A stretch of 35,016 nt of DNA from a virus, in the IMG/VR virus record IMGVR_UViG_3300013307_000035, positions 1-35,016 of that record; one strand, 5' to 3'. The position numbers and the translations under genes are program-made. Under the pieces are notes generated by a model. It saw only the letters and a list, made by a program, of their open reading frames with translations, was not told the origin of the DNA and did not search any database. This document shows, in pieces, positions 23,333-32,922 of the stretch; position 1 is the stretch's first letter, and every line of letters begins with the position of its first letter.

Positions 23333-23748
23333 TATTGCCTCACTATGCTGTAAGATTTGGCATCCGTGCCGCCTGGCATAACCCGGCGCAACGTGCCTTC
23401 ATATTCGAATCCGAGCATTTCCAGCCAGCGGTCAGCCTCTGGCGTGGTGCTCAGCGTTTCAATGCGATCGTAATCATCGCGAACAGCGCCAATCAGTCGG
23501 GACGCCGCGCGATAGAGTTTCGTCCACTGGTGCGGCATCCCTTCCGAAACAATCATGTGCAGGTAGGCCCGGCCATCACTGACCGGTAACAGCCCGCCTA
23601 TTGCAACCACTTCGCCAGCGTGAATACCGGTAAAGCAGTTGCCGGTCATCAGGTATTCGCCATAGGCGATGGTCAGATCGAGGTACTGCTGGCAAGCCTG
23701 CGGCCTGATGCTCAGCACATGCTCTGGCGTGAAGTCGATTATTTTCAT
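23332..23748 (-). CDS. GNAT-like protein of the tail/ejection cluster
   Basis: Encodes 138 residues from the ATG that overlaps the tail-tube stop (ATGA) with AGG upstream; an upstream ATG inside the previous gene is less likely. The fold pattern is that of a GNAT acetyltransferase: MKIIDFTPEH, VVAIGGLLPV, AYLHMIVSEG, and the C-terminal WLEMLGFEYEGTLRRV. T7-like phages carry a related gene (gp13) here that is needed for virion assembly. Whether this one acetylates anything is unknown. Confidence 0.77.
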   Translation of the reverse strand: MKIIDFTPEHVLSIRPQACQQYLDLTIAYGEYLMTGNCFTGIHAGEVVAIGGLLPVSDGRAYLHMIVSEGMPHQWTKLYRAASRLIGAVRDDYDRIETLSTTPEADRWLEMLGFEYEGTLRRVMPGGTDAKSYSIVRQ

Positions 23749-26012
23749 TCGCCTGATGTCCATGCGCGCGGGTATACCGCACAGATTGTCATTGGCAGCG
23801 GTTGAGCCTGAGATATTTTCAGGCATCCGCTGAGGTTGTAGTCGCCTGGCCAGTCGATGGTTTTTATCTCCGAGTACGCACCGGGAGCCTTGTCCATCTT
23901 GTCGCTGTAGTCGCGGGTTTCGATGATGTCAGCATGCCGTCCATCCTCATCAGAAACCTTGCCGCCCAGAGAATTTACGAACAGGATCGCCGCCTTATTG
24001 ACGCGCTTAATTTTGGAGTCCTGGAAAGGAAGCGTTACCAGCTCGGAGGTAAAAGGCAGGCCAGCATTTACGATGGATGACGGCCACTGTAGCGAGATAG
24101 CACCTTTCGTAACGACCACGTCCGGGTGCGCTGCGCCGTCGGTAGTAACCGTGACCGTTTCGCCTTCAAGGTGTGACAGCCCGCTAACAGAACTCACTGC
24201 GGCGCCCTTATAGGTAAGCCCGCAGTCCACGTAAAACGACTCGGCCAGCGACTGGGTATAGACGTCCCATGCTGGCTTCATGAATTCCACGTAGCGCCGC
24301 GACACGCCGTTAATAGTGCGCCGCACGACCAGCCAGAGGTCATCGCGGTTACCGTCCGGATCCGGGATTGTCGTGACCGACTCAACCACGCCACCAACGT
24401 TATGCCTGTGCCAGCCGATAACTTCCTGTTCGGCATTGTATGTCAGCGCCACCAGCTCGCCGTTGGTTAACACGACCCATACGACATTGTCAGGCTCCTG
24501 CTGCCAGGCGAAGTCGACAATGCCGGTTGACGTGATGTGCTCAGCCAGGACAGACAGGTCGGTCGAGCTGTACGATCCGCTCTGGTAATCAGCAGTAACT
24601 GCTCGCACTTTCCTGCCAGCGCGCTGCACGAACAAAACTGTATTGCCCACCACGATAGCGTTAATGCCTTTAGATCCGTATTTTGACTCCTGGACGATCT
24701 GGATATTGTCAGGGCCAAAGGCGCTGGTAGTCGTAGAAGGCGAGCACGTAAGCTCACTGCTGGCCGTGCCGATAATTAATGAGCTACCGGAGGCCATCCA
24801 CTGAATGGTGCTTGTCGAATCTGCCTCGATCTGCACGTTAATGCCGTCATCTGATTGAACTTCGAAGCCATTACTCATCGCCGTGAAATTTTCAAAATCA
24901 GAGGCCACAGAGAACCAAAGTTTATTGCTGCCCGCAAACACAAGGCGGCTTTTGTAAAACGTAACCTTCGTTGGGAAGCCGTTAGATTCTGACCAGTCTG
25001 ATGCAGCCCAGCGTGATGTTGCAAAACCAGAGTTCGCGACCGATGCCGGTAGCTCCTGAATTATTTTGCCTACCGCAGTGCTTGCACTGGTGACAGAAGT
25101 TATAAGCACCGTCCCCCAGCCGCCGGTAGCATATCGCCATGGCACGCCGCCTCGACCATCGTAATGAACACCAGACGTCCAGGTGGGTTGCGTTGAGCCT
25201 GTGCTCCCACCCTTCATGCACTCATAATATTTCCCATCTGAGCGGCAATAGTCACCAGTGGCAAAGCTTTTCCCCTGCTCCCACGCATCAATCAATTGCG
25301 GAACTGAAGCGCTGTAATCAACGCTGGCCTCGATATAGAAAAGCGATCCAACCATGCCGCTGCTAAAAATACTGCTGTTGGCGGTTATTGTGCAGAGCTG
25401 GCTGGTTGTAGGCGTGCCGTCAGGACTGGTTGCTCCAGTGGGTGACCACGGGCGCCATGCATTCGTGTAGACAGTGATGTTTCTGGATGGGTTTACATTT
25501 GCAAAAGGGCCTCCCGATGCGCCGTAATCTAACGGCGTCAGGCGCCAGTCGGTGTTGCTGTAACGGCTAAGCTTGTATGGAGGTATCTGCCCCGTGTAAC
25601 AGCAGATATAAATCACGTCTCCGCTTTGCACCATTGACAGGCCAAAGCCGCCATCGTCGTTTGTCAGATCGTCCGCGCTATACGGAGAGACTATCTCCAT
25701 CACGCCACCAGAGCCGTTAAGCGCTATGCCGTGGTCTGAATAAAAGCGGACATACCCTGGCCCGAATTCCATCACAAATGCCTGGGTTGTGTTGTATTCA
25801 AACCGCGCAAGCCACGCCCTTTGCCCTGAGTTCTTCAGCTCGCTGACAAAGTACGTTCCGCCGCGGCGCTCGGCCGGGCCTTGAGAGCGAGGGATAAAGT
25901 TCAGCAGCTTTTTGCAGCCGTTCTTCCACTTCTGAAAGTCGGTCTGTGCAAGCATGAGGGGAGAAAACTCACCAGCGTTAAAGCTGTTTATTGCAGGGGT
26001 GGCTGATGGCAT
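23745..26012 (-). CDS. Tail tubular protein B (T7 gp12-like nozzle)
   Basis: A 755-residue beta-rich protein forming the distal tail tube. The N-terminus NSFNAGEFSPLMLAQTDFQK, with NFIPRSQGPAERRGGT soon after, is the signature of podovirus tubular protein B homologues. Start at ATG 26012 with AGG upstream, overlapping the preceding stop; GTG at 26015 is possible. Adjacent to the gp11-like gene, as in T7. Confidence 0.9.
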   Translation of the reverse strand: MPSATPAINSFNAGEFSPLMLAQTDFQKWKNGCKKLLNFIPRSQGPAERRGGTYFVSELKNSGQRAWLARFEYNTTQAFVMEFGPGYVRFYSDHGIALNGSGGVMEIVSPYSADDLTNDDGGFGLSMVQSGDVIYICCYTGQIPPYKLSRYSNTDWRLTPLDYGASGGPFANVNPSRNITVYTNAWRPWSPTGATSPDGTPTTSQLCTITANSSIFSSGMVGSLFYIEASVDYSASVPQLIDAWEQGKSFATGDYCRSDGKYYECMKGGSTGSTQPTWTSGVHYDGRGGVPWRYATGGWGTVLITSVTSASTAVGKIIQELPASVANSGFATSRWAASDWSESNGFPTKVTFYKSRLVFAGSNKLWFSVASDFENFTAMSNGFEVQSDDGINVQIEADSTSTIQWMASGSSLIIGTASSELTCSPSTTTSAFGPDNIQIVQESKYGSKGINAIVVGNTVLFVQRAGRKVRAVTADYQSGSYSSTDLSVLAEHITSTGIVDFAWQQEPDNVVWVVLTNGELVALTYNAEQEVIGWHRHNVGGVVESVTTIPDPDGNRDDLWLVVRRTINGVSRRYVEFMKPAWDVYTQSLAESFYVDCGLTYKGAAVSSVSGLSHLEGETVTVTTDGAAHPDVVVTKGAISLQWPSSIVNAGLPFTSELVTLPFQDSKIKRVNKAAILFVNSLGGKVSDEDGRHADIIETRDYSDKMDKAPGAYSEIKTIDWPGDYNLSGCLKISQAQPLPMTICAVYPRAWTSGE

Positions 26013-26608
26013 CACAACCTCGCTGTATACCAGGACGTTTCCTGTTGCTGAATGGGTGGGCGTTCAATGGCGCTAACCTGACGAGCCTGGCGGATCGCCA
26101 TATCGTAGCCCTGTAACGCGGCCTGCTTTTTGGTGGAGGATTGCGTTATCGCTTCGCAAATTTCTACCGCCAGCGCGCAGGCAAAGGCTTCTGCGAATGC
26201 CGAATCGTAGATTGATGGGTCAGTCATGCGCGCGCCGTAGCGCAGGTAAAGCGGCGCTTCCATATCAGCGAGTATCTTGCGCCCTTCAATCTGATAGCGC
26301 GGAGTTGGCATATGCCAGTCGCATCGCCAGTCCTGGCGGATCGCATCAGATACCATATCGATGCGCAGGCAGTCAGCCGGCAGCTGATACTGGAATGCGT
26401 ACCCATATGCAGGCTTGTCGGTCAGCGCTGGGAGTTCGGCGCGCTTAATTGCGAACGACCATCGATACACGCGGAGCAGGTTATCAAGGACGCCATCATA
26501 AACAGCCTCAATCGCGCGCGAGGCCGCATTGTTGTCCGTCTCGCTCATTAGCCTTTCGCTACCCAGTTTGGTCAAAGCCCGATTTATGATGATTATCTTT
26601 GTCGTCAT
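26012..26608 (-). CDS. Tail tubular protein A (T7 gp11-like gatekeeper)
   Basis: A 198-residue adaptor that joins the portal to the nozzle. It begins IIIINRALTKLGSERL and contains VYDGVLDNLLRVYRWSFAIKRA and QYQLPADCLRIDMVS, the family pattern for T7 gp11 homologues. A terminator lies just upstream, separating it from the head genes. Confidence 0.89.
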   Translation of the reverse strand: MTTKIIIINRALTKLGSERLMSETDNNAASRAIEAVYDGVLDNLLRVYRWSFAIKRAELPALTDKPAYGYAFQYQLPADCLRIDMVSDAIRQDWRCDWHMPTPRYQIEGRKILADMEAPLYLRYGARMTDPSIYDSAFAEAFACALAVEICEAITQSSTKKQAALQGYDMAIRQARQVSAIERPPIQQQETSWYTARL

Positions 26609-26620
26609 ATCCCACCAAAG

Positions 26621-26640
26621 AAAAAGGGGCCGAAGCCCCT
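26621..26640 (-). terminator. Intrinsic terminator between head and tail genes
   Basis: On the minus strand AGGGGC-TTCG-GCCCCT runs straight into a T run. It may lower tail-gene expression relative to coat protein. Confidence 0.82.
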
Positions 26641-26658
26641 GTGATTCAACGCAACAAC

Positions 26659-27105
26659 TTAAACGGTGTAGTTGCGGTTATAGGCGCGCCATGCCGCGAT
26701 ATCTTTCACCAGAAACGCGGAGAAAGCGCCGGCGGTCAGCGGGCCGGTCGATACGTTGTAACGCACGCCGAGGTAGCGCAGGTACGTACCGGATGGCAGC
26801 TTAACCATGGTTAGAGTCTTGCCTGCGGTCAGGTCTGCCAGCTGCCAGGTTGGGCTGGTGTAGTGAACGGTAGAGCTGGTCAGGCCTGCTGCCGCTGAAG
26901 ATTCCAGCGTAACGGATACGGTGGCCGCGCCTGCGGCGGTGGCGGCAACGTCAGTCTGGATCACCAGATAAACGTCTTCGCCGGTGCCGATATCGACGCC
27001 AGAGTTGTAGTTAAACGCCGGATTCAGATCGGCGACGTTTGTTGAGATGGCGGACGCGGTGACCGCCTGGCTGTCGGAAAATTCGAGTTGCTTATCAACG
27101 TACAT
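26659..27105 (-). CDS. Capsid decoration/staple protein
   Basis: A 148-residue beta-rich, Thr/Ala-rich protein right after the coat gene, with AAGGAG before the ATG. It contains DKQLEFSDSQAVTASAISTN and ends in AFLVKDIAAWRAYNRNYTV. Epsilon15 has a staple protein (gp10) downstream of its coat gene, so this is the likely counterpart; identity is inferred from position and composition. Confidence 0.72.
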   Translation of the reverse strand: MYVDKQLEFSDSQAVTASAISTNVADLNPAFNYNSGVDIGTGEDVYLVIQTDVAATAAGAATVSVTLESSAAAGLTSSTVHYTSPTWQLADLTAGKTLTMVKLPSGTYLRYLGVRYNVSTGPLTAGAFSAFLVKDIAAWRAYNRNYTV

Positions 27106-27114
27106 GGTCGCTCC

Positions 27115-28104
27115 TTAAACGATGCGGGTTTCAGTGGTGTTCAGAGCGTCAATGCGACGGTATGGAATGCCACTGAATAAGGTTGCCGGGCGACCACCAA
27201 CGTCTTCATAGGTCAGCGTGCCGGATGCCACTTTGTTGACCGTCTGACGGCGCAGGAAGGAGCCGATAGTGCGGTTGCCGTAGTAAACAGGCGTAACTCC
27301 GCTCAGGCTGTGGATCTTCTCGGCAGCCTGCGTCATCAGGTCGATGATGTCGGCGCCTGCGGAGGCGTTTTTGCTCAGCGTGGCGGTGTCGATGTTCGCG
27401 ATTCGAACAACGTAGCGCCAGTCGTGCAGCGCGATGCCGCATTTCCATTGGTACTGATCCATATAGGCTCGGTAGCGGTTTCCGTTTACATCAAACGCGT
27501 CGCCCTCGCCAAGGTCGTTATGAACCAAGCCAGCCTGTGAACCTTTAGGGTAAATGCCGTGAATGGTGTTCGCGCCCCAGCCAACCAGCCAGATAGACGT
27601 CAGGTTAGAACCGGTACCGCCAGCATCAATGATGTTAGCGCTGTTGGCGCCAGACTTAACACCGAAGCGCGGGCCAAGGCCGGTAAAAGCTTCAGGGACG
27701 CTATCAACGTTGCCGTAAAGAACGGTCTGCTGCATGCGCTGATTCATTGCTTCGAGGAACGAGGTAGCCTGAAGAAGACGGAAAGAACCGGTATTGCCAT
27801 TCAGCATTGCCAGATCTTTATCGATTTCAGAGCGCGCTTCGAGGATGCCGCATGACTCATCGATCTGCGCAGTTGTCGCTTTGCTTGGCGGCACACCGCC
27901 GTTGATTTTACGGAATACCACATCAGGCAAACCGGTTCGAGTGGTGATGCGGTGGCCGGTAGGCAGGTTGCCCTCATACCACGGCATATCGCTAAGCATT
28001 TCGTTTGACTGGTTCAGTAGCTCTGCAACTGCCGCCGTACCGCCATTCGGATCCAGTGTCTTTGCCACATCGAGCAAAGTGTACTTTCCGGATAGTGTAG
28101 CCAT
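27115..28104 (-). CDS. Major capsid (coat) protein
   Basis: A 329-residue protein, close to the size of the epsilon15 coat (gp7, about 335). The N-terminus LLDVAKTLDPNGGTAAVAEL, then LPTGHRITTRTGLPDVVFRK and ATSFLEAMNQRMQQTVLYGN, is characteristic of this podovirus coat family (HK97 fold). No protease gene is nearby and the N-terminus has no long delta domain; a separate scaffold gene precedes it. GGAGAATT lies before the ATG. Confidence 0.9.
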   Translation of the reverse strand: MATLSGKYTLLDVAKTLDPNGGTAAVAELLNQSNEMLSDMPWYEGNLPTGHRITTRTGLPDVVFRKINGGVPPSKATTAQIDESCGILEARSEIDKDLAMLNGNTGSFRLLQATSFLEAMNQRMQQTVLYGNVDSVPEAFTGLGPRFGVKSGANSANIIDAGGTGSNLTSIWLVGWGANTIHGIYPKGSQAGLVHNDLGEGDAFDVNGNRYRAYMDQYQWKCGIALHDWRYVVRIANIDTATLSKNASAGADIIDLMTQAAEKIHSLSGVTPVYYGNRTIGSFLRRQTVNKVASGTLTYEDVGGRPATLFSGIPYRRIDALNTTETRIV

Positions 28105-28124
28105 TAATAATTCTCCAATTTTCG

Positions 28125-28826
28125 TTATTGCATGTCAGGCCAAAGGCGCTGAGCGAGGGAAATCTCACCGCCTTGCGGGGAGCTTTTTGCTGCTACTGAT
28201 TTGTCTTCGTTAATGGCCGCGCCGATCTTCAGGAACATCTTTGCGATAACGGGACTGTTGATGAGGCCGGACTTATCCAGCATCTCAATGAATTCAGGCG
28301 GGGCGAACGTGTTAACGGCTTTCGCCATTACCGCTTTGTTCTCGTCGAACTGCGAGCCCCATTCCTGCTTAATCGTCGTCAGGTCGGTTTCGGCCTGCTT
28401 TGTGATAGCTGTCTGCTGTGCTTCAGCCTGCTGCGCCTGGTGTGCATTCCACTTTTCTGCCAGGCCCTGCGCCTGCTGCTTATTGAGGCCAAGCTCATGC
28501 ATCCAGCCAGAGGTCTGTTTAGCAAACGCACCATCCTGACCTTCAGGCACTGGCAGTTCATAGCCTTCTGCGCTCTCAGGGCGGCCCAGCTTGGCGTAAA
28601 GCGCTGACCATGCCTCGTTATCACCCTCTTTCGGTAACTCTTTCAGGAATGGCTCTGGTGCAGCTTGTGCGGGTGGTGCTTCGGTAGCTGGTGGTTGGCC
28701 ACCAAGCAGGGATGCCTGTTGCGCTGCTGGTGGTGTTGATTCTGCCGCCGGTGCCTCTCCGGCAGGTGCTGACTCTGCGCCAGCCAGATCGCATTTAACG
28801 TTGAAGAAGTCTGATAGCTTAAACAT
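28125..28826 (-). CDS. Capsid scaffold protein
   Basis: A 233-residue protein with a Pro/Ala-rich N-terminal third (EAPAAESTPPAAQQASLLGG), a segment LPKEGDNEAWSALYAKLGRP, and a long helical Gln/Ala/Glu-rich C-terminal half. This is the usual build of podovirus scaffolding proteins that guide coat assembly, and it lies directly upstream of the coat gene. Overlaps the preceding gene by eight bases. Confidence 0.83.
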   Translation of the reverse strand: MFKLSDFFNVKCDLAGAESAPAGEAPAAESTPPAAQQASLLGGQPPATEAPPAQAAPEPFLKELPKEGDNEAWSALYAKLGRPESAEGYELPVPEGQDGAFAKQTSGWMHELGLNKQQAQGLAEKWNAHQAQQAEAQQTAITKQAETDLTTIKQEWGSQFDENKAVMAKAVNTFAPPEFIEMLDKSGLINSPVIAKMFLKIGAAINEDKSVAAKSSPQGGEISLAQRLWPDMQ

Positions 28827-29136
28827 TCTCGTTCAGTGCCTCGTTCAGTGCCTGGATGGCAGCGAGCAGCTGCGCGTCGTCCAGCGTTGTGAAGTTAATG
28901 ATTCGGTGCGCCACCTCGCGCCGCCCCTCGGCCAGCATTGTTGCCAGCGGGTCTACGCTGCCGGACACCTTCGAGATAGCGACAGAGCTGGCCAGAAGTT
29001 TGCTGAAGTTCATCAGGTCAGCGATGACCAGTTCCTGCTCTTTCGTTCGCTTGCCCTGCTCGCCGAAAACTTTCCGGTAGGAGCCGGACAGCAACAGGTC
29101 TCGCCGATGTGAGAACAGGCGATCTTTAATGGACAT
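28819..29136 (-). CDS. Unknown head-region protein
   Basis: A 105-residue protein, charged N-terminus (MSIKDRLFSHRRDLLLSGSY) and a helical remainder ending AIQALNEALNENV. Located between portal and scaffold, where epsilon15-like phages keep a small conserved gene. The role is unknown; structural or assembly function is a positional inference. Confidence 0.68.
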   Translation of the reverse strand: MSIKDRLFSHRRDLLLSGSYRKVFGEQGKRTKEQELVIADLMNFSKLLASSVAISKVSGSVDPLATMLAEGRREVAHRIINFTTLDDAQLLAAIQALNEALNENV

Positions 29137-29146
29137 GGGTTATCTC

Positions 29147-30799
29147 TTACTGAGGGGCGGGGAGTGGTGAGTTAAATTTCTGCTGTGCTGATGCCAGGCT
29201 ATCTGCTGCCTGAGCCAACGGCTGCGCTGATTGCAAGACGTTTTGCAGCTGCTGCTGCTGGATCTGCTGCGCCTGCATCTGAGCTTCTTCGTTGGCATCC
29301 ATGATGAGCGACTTAGGCATACCGTTGATGTCGCCAAACTCGCGCAGGATGTCACCCATCTTAAACAAGCCCATGATTTTAGGGTCTGACTGAGCCAGCG
29401 ATGCGGCCACCTGCAACGTCTGAGCAATACCGGTGCCTTCGTCAGCTCGCTGCATACGAATGAGCGGCGACTTATAGTCGATGTCGAACTCAGCGCCCGC
29501 GTCAATCAGCTGCTGCGGCGGATCCGGGAAAAGGCCCATGCGCGCACAGATATCCACTTCACGCTCAATCATCGGCCCGAGCTGCTCTGACATAATGCGC
29601 CCCATCGTCGGGGCCAGAAGCTGCCCCTTCTCCTGAGCGCGCAGCATTGCCTCGGTAGCGGTCATCTCTGTGTTCTGTACCAGAATCTGGAACAGTGTCA
29701 CCAGAAACACGTCGTTAATCAGCTGGCGCTTCTGCTCCATCATTTCCATGCCGAGCTGCGGCTGCGCGCCGACATTGAACGGAATGGCCAGCGCATTACC
29801 CTGAGCGCTCACAGCACCGGAGTTAATGCTGCCGGGCACCAGAGAGAAAGCATCAAGCGCCCCATCGTCAGCCACCAGCACCGGCGGCCGGTTGGCGAGC
29901 TGCGCGCCGATCAGCGTCTCTTTATTCATCTCGTTCAGGACTTTGATGTCAGGGAGCGCCGTCATGCCCGGCCCGCGCCCATAGGTTTCGCCTGGCGATT
30001 TGTAGTAGCGTCCAATGCAGTACGGCATGGTGTGATAGCCACCCTTGCGCACGATCTTATTGCCGGACACGCTGATGTAGAGTGACGACCACGGCATGCC
30101 ATCGGGGCCAGGAACCGGCTCACCGTTGACGTAGCGCACGTTGTCGTTAGGGCCGACGCGATGCAGGAAGTCGTAACGCTCCATCGGGGTATTTTCAGCG
30201 GCGCGCTGAATGTTGTCCGGCAGAGCATCCTTGCCAAACTGCTGTACTGCCTGTCTTGCGGTCAGTGTGAATTTTCGATGAACGAGATCGACAATCCCCT
30301 GATAGTTTTCTTCGAAATAGATTTCCTGAAGCGGGTAGCAGATGTAGCGCGTGCCTTTGCCAGGTAACTCGTCAACGAAGATGCAGCCGTTACCGAACGC
30401 GCCCTGCGACACGTAGTTCTCGCTCATCTGGTTTGCAAAGTTTGCCGCCGGTGAATAGCGAACGCGAAACAGGATTCGGGTGCATTCTTCGAAATACTCC
30501 TGCACCTCGTTGTCATCAGCAAAGCGCTCGTTCTGCAGGCCGTGCCACATCTGCGTGCGTGGCGTTACGACTGACTCCACAGCAGCGGCAAACCGCTCCA
30601 GGGCGAGGATCGGCGTTGAGTCGATGGCTTTCTCTGAACGCTTGGCGCCGTCCTGTTTCTTCTTGCTGAAGCCAGACGCACGGGGCAGGCAACGCTCGGC
30701 AACCTCTTCCCAGTGCTGCTCCCAGGTCTTGCGCGACTGCTCCATCGAGTGCTGATCGCGCATCACCTGTTTGATGAGTTCTTCCTGGCTTTTATCCAT
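29147..30799 (-). CDS. Portal protein
   Basis: A 550-residue head-tail connector that forms the dodecameric DNA gate. The T7-type portal pattern is clear: RKTWEQHWEEVAERCLPRAS, an AAVESVVTPRTQMWHGL region, SPGETYGRGPGMTALPDIKV, ATEAMLRAQEKGQLLAPTMG and a Gln-rich C-terminal tail. Start at 30799 after AGGTGGG; the GTG at 30808 overlaps that ribosome site. Epsilon15 portal is of similar length. Confidence 0.93.
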   Translation of the reverse strand: MDKSQEELIKQVMRDQHSMEQSRKTWEQHWEEVAERCLPRASGFSKKKQDGAKRSEKAIDSTPILALERFAAAVESVVTPRTQMWHGLQNERFADDNEVQEYFEECTRILFRVRYSPAANFANQMSENYVSQGAFGNGCIFVDELPGKGTRYICYPLQEIYFEENYQGIVDLVHRKFTLTARQAVQQFGKDALPDNIQRAAENTPMERYDFLHRVGPNDNVRYVNGEPVPGPDGMPWSSLYISVSGNKIVRKGGYHTMPYCIGRYYKSPGETYGRGPGMTALPDIKVLNEMNKETLIGAQLANRPPVLVADDGALDAFSLVPGSINSGAVSAQGNALAIPFNVGAQPQLGMEMMEQKRQLINDVFLVTLFQILVQNTEMTATEAMLRAQEKGQLLAPTMGRIMSEQLGPMIEREVDICARMGLFPDPPQQLIDAGAEFDIDYKSPLIRMQRADEGTGIAQTLQVAASLAQSDPKIMGLFKMGDILREFGDINGMPKSLIMDANEEAQMQAQQIQQQQLQNVLQSAQPLAQAADSLASAQQKFNSPLPAPQ

Positions 30800-30800
30800 G

Positions 30801-31055
30801 TTACCCACCTAAAAGTGATTTCTGTCCTGACGAGCTGGCTGATACCGAACTGTCGCCACCGGCACCGGTCAGCAAGTTAGCGTTAACGCCTTTTCGCTGG
30901 CGGCGACGGAGAAGCTCATCAGCCTGGCTTAGTGCGGAATCGGTATTGACCGGATCCGCTGTTGTGATAGTTGTTGAGCCTGCGTTGCTGCCCAGGCCAA
31001 TAGCTGAAGTGACTCCGCCGATGACGGAGCCGATTGCTTTAACTGCTTCACCCAT
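30801..31055 (-). CDS. Small protein between terminase and portal
   Basis: Encodes 84 residues, Gly/Ser/Ala rich, with a hydrophobic start (AVKAIGSVIGGVTSAIGLGS) and a middle basic helix (DELLRRRQRKGV). A gene of this size is found at the same place in epsilon15-like phages. The function is unknown; the composition resembles small membrane-active or ejected virion proteins. The stop overlaps the portal ribosome site. Confidence 0.65.
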   Translation of the reverse strand: MGEAVKAIGSVIGGVTSAIGLGSNAGSTTITTADPVNTDSALSQADELLRRRQRKGVNANLLTGAGGDSSVSASSSGQKSLLGG

Positions 31056-31058
31056 AAG

Positions 31059-32384
31059 TCACCCAAAGAGGTTGTAGTCAGTGTTTGCCATGCGCTGCCG
31101 GGCTGATGCGCGACGCTCAGGGCGGTATTTGTCGGTGCCTACAGCGAGGTAGCGGAAGGCGTCAGATGCGTGGGACGTCCAGTCATGCAAAGGCCGGGGC
31201 TTATAGGCTTTCGCCTTGTCATCCCATTCACGCTGGTATTGCGCCAGCGCGTTCAGGCCTTTCTCGCATTTGGACTTATCGAACCAGCAGCGCGGCAGCA
31301 TCATGCGCACGGCGTTAATGCCGTCATCTACACGACTGGCTGGGAGCGCTTCGACCTTCACGCCAAGCTTACGTAGCGTCTCAAATCGCGTTGTGCCGGT
31401 GCCAAGCTCTGAAGCCATGACATCATGTGGCAGAATGTGGCGCTCGTAGCTGTATGGTTTGTCTTTGATGACCTTGGCGTAGTGATCGAGGCCAACACCT
31501 GACGCTTCGTAGAAGTCGATGATGCGGATTTCTTTGCCGATAAGCTGGGCGAACCAGATAGCGGTTGAGTCGCCGATCCCCAAATCCCATGCGGTGTAAA
31601 CGGGGAACGCCGGGTCATAGGGTACGTTGGTAACCCTGCCGTCTTTAGTGGCATCGGCCAGCATGCGCGAGTAGTAGGCGCCGGGAATTGCAGCATCCCA
31701 CGAACAGAGGTACTCCTGCTCATATAACGCCTTCCCCTCTTCCTGTCCGCGCTCGTCAATCATCTCTGCCAGCTCGTTCGCCAGCACCTCGGCTTTAATG
31801 TGGCCGGTGGTTTCAGCTGAAAGATGCTCAGCAAACCAGCCATCGCTTTTCTCTGCGCCAAGGAATAGCTTGTGAAAATGGTTTCGACCGCGCGGTGTCG
31901 AGATGAATAAAGCCCATCCGCCGTTTTCTGCCAGTATTGGACGGAGGAAGGCATAAGCATTGGGGTTGCTCAGGGCATACTCCGAGAACACAACGCCGAG
32001 ATAAGCAGAGCCGATCAGCGATGAGTAGTTATCAGAGCCGACCACCTGCCACGTTGAACCGTTGATGAAGGTGATCTTCATTTCATCGGTGCGGACAGAT
32101 GCGCGGATAGCTTCCGGGAATGCTTCGTCAATGCGTCGGCGGCCGGTGTGCGGGTTCACTGCATCCCATATTGCGCGGCGCGCCTGGTTAGCTTGTGGCA
32201 GGCAGTGGATATAGTTTCCCACCTTTGTCATGCACTGAATGGCTGACCAGTGAAGGCACAAGTCATCTTTGCCCGCACGTCGCGGCCAGCAGACCACAGC
32301 GCGCTTAATGCCGGATTCGAGAGCGCCCCAAAGCGGCAACTGATACGAACGAGGCGACCAGTTATTAGGAAGGTTTATCTCCAT
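31059..32384 (-). CDS. terL: Terminase large subunit
   Basis: A 441-residue packaging motor and nuclease. Walker A-like CWPRRAGKD lies at residues 32-40, a Walker B-type stretch LGVVFSEY near 128-135, and a C-terminal RNase H-like nuclease begins YTAWDLGIGDSTAIWFAQ with later HDWTSHASDAFRYLA. Overlaps the small subunit gene by 20 bases. Confidence 0.93.
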   Translation of the reverse strand: MEINLPNNWSPRSYQLPLWGALESGIKRAVVCWPRRAGKDDLCLHWSAIQCMTKVGNYIHCLPQANQARRAIWDAVNPHTGRRRIDEAFPEAIRASVRTDEMKITFINGSTWQVVGSDNYSSLIGSAYLGVVFSEYALSNPNAYAFLRPILAENGGWALFISTPRGRNHFHKLFLGAEKSDGWFAEHLSAETTGHIKAEVLANELAEMIDERGQEEGKALYEQEYLCSWDAAIPGAYYSRMLADATKDGRVTNVPYDPAFPVYTAWDLGIGDSTAIWFAQLIGKEIRIIDFYEASGVGLDHYAKVIKDKPYSYERHILPHDVMASELGTGTTRFETLRKLGVKVEALPASRVDDGINAVRMMLPRCWFDKSKCEKGLNALAQYQREWDDKAKAYKPRPLHDWTSHASDAFRYLAVGTDKYRPERRASARQRMANTDYNLFG

Positions 32385-32898
32385 CTGGCGTGAACCTCTT
32401 AATGTTGACCGTCAGGCCCATTTCGCCGGATTGCTCGACCTTATCTTTGAATGCCTGAACGGTGACGTGCTTACCGAGCAATTCGAGGTTTTTAACCTTG
32501 TCCGGCCACTTAATCTTTTTGAGCATGTTTTCGATTGTGGTCTCGTCGAAGTTAGTGATGCTCGTATTAATATCGAAGCCGCTTAGCGTGGTACGCCACA
32601 CCTTAGGCCACTCGCTAATGGCTTTTATGCCGCCGTCGTCCTTCAGAATGTCGAGCACGTCCATCTGGTCGATTTCCAGCAAGCGGCGTAACACATAAGA
32701 AGCATCAATATTTATTTGGTCGCACCGTTGCGCTTTGAGATCTGCGATACGGTTTTGGATGTCAGGTTTTGTTAGGTTTTCACAGCCAGCTGCGCGGGCG
32801 GTCTTTTCGCTATACCCCGCCCGAATGGCCGCTTGCGTGGCGTTCAAATCGATGAGGTACTCGCGACAGAACATTTCTTGTTTGTCGGTGAGTGCCAT
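32365..32898 (-). CDS. terS: Terminase small subunit
   Basis: A 177-residue DNA-recognition subunit of the Terminase_2 family: MALTDKQEMFCREYLIDLNA, TQAAIRAGYSEKTARAAGCE, then NRIADLKAQR. The N-terminal HTH binds the packaging site and the C-terminal part interacts with the large subunit. First gene of the packaging/head cluster, divergent from a plus-strand gene. Confidence 0.92.
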   Translation of the reverse strand: MALTDKQEMFCREYLIDLNATQAAIRAGYSEKTARAAGCENLTKPDIQNRIADLKAQRCDQINIDASYVLRRLLEIDQMDVLDILKDDGGIKAISEWPKVWRTTLSGFDINTSITNFDETTIENMLKKIKWPDKVKNLELLGKHVTVQAFKDKVEQSGEMGLTVNIKRFTPDGDKPS

Positions 32899-32922
32899 AT
32901 TTATACCTAAGGAGAGGAATTC

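Noticed and set aside
23749-23826. Upstream start for the GNAT-like gene
   Set aside because: It lies within the tail-tube gene; the ATGA overlap at 23748 with AGG upstream is the better start.
26012-28104. Programmed frameshift of tail chaperone genes
   Set aside because: Such G/GT frameshifts belong to long-tailed phages; this is a podovirus-type tail and no overlapping chaperone pair is present.
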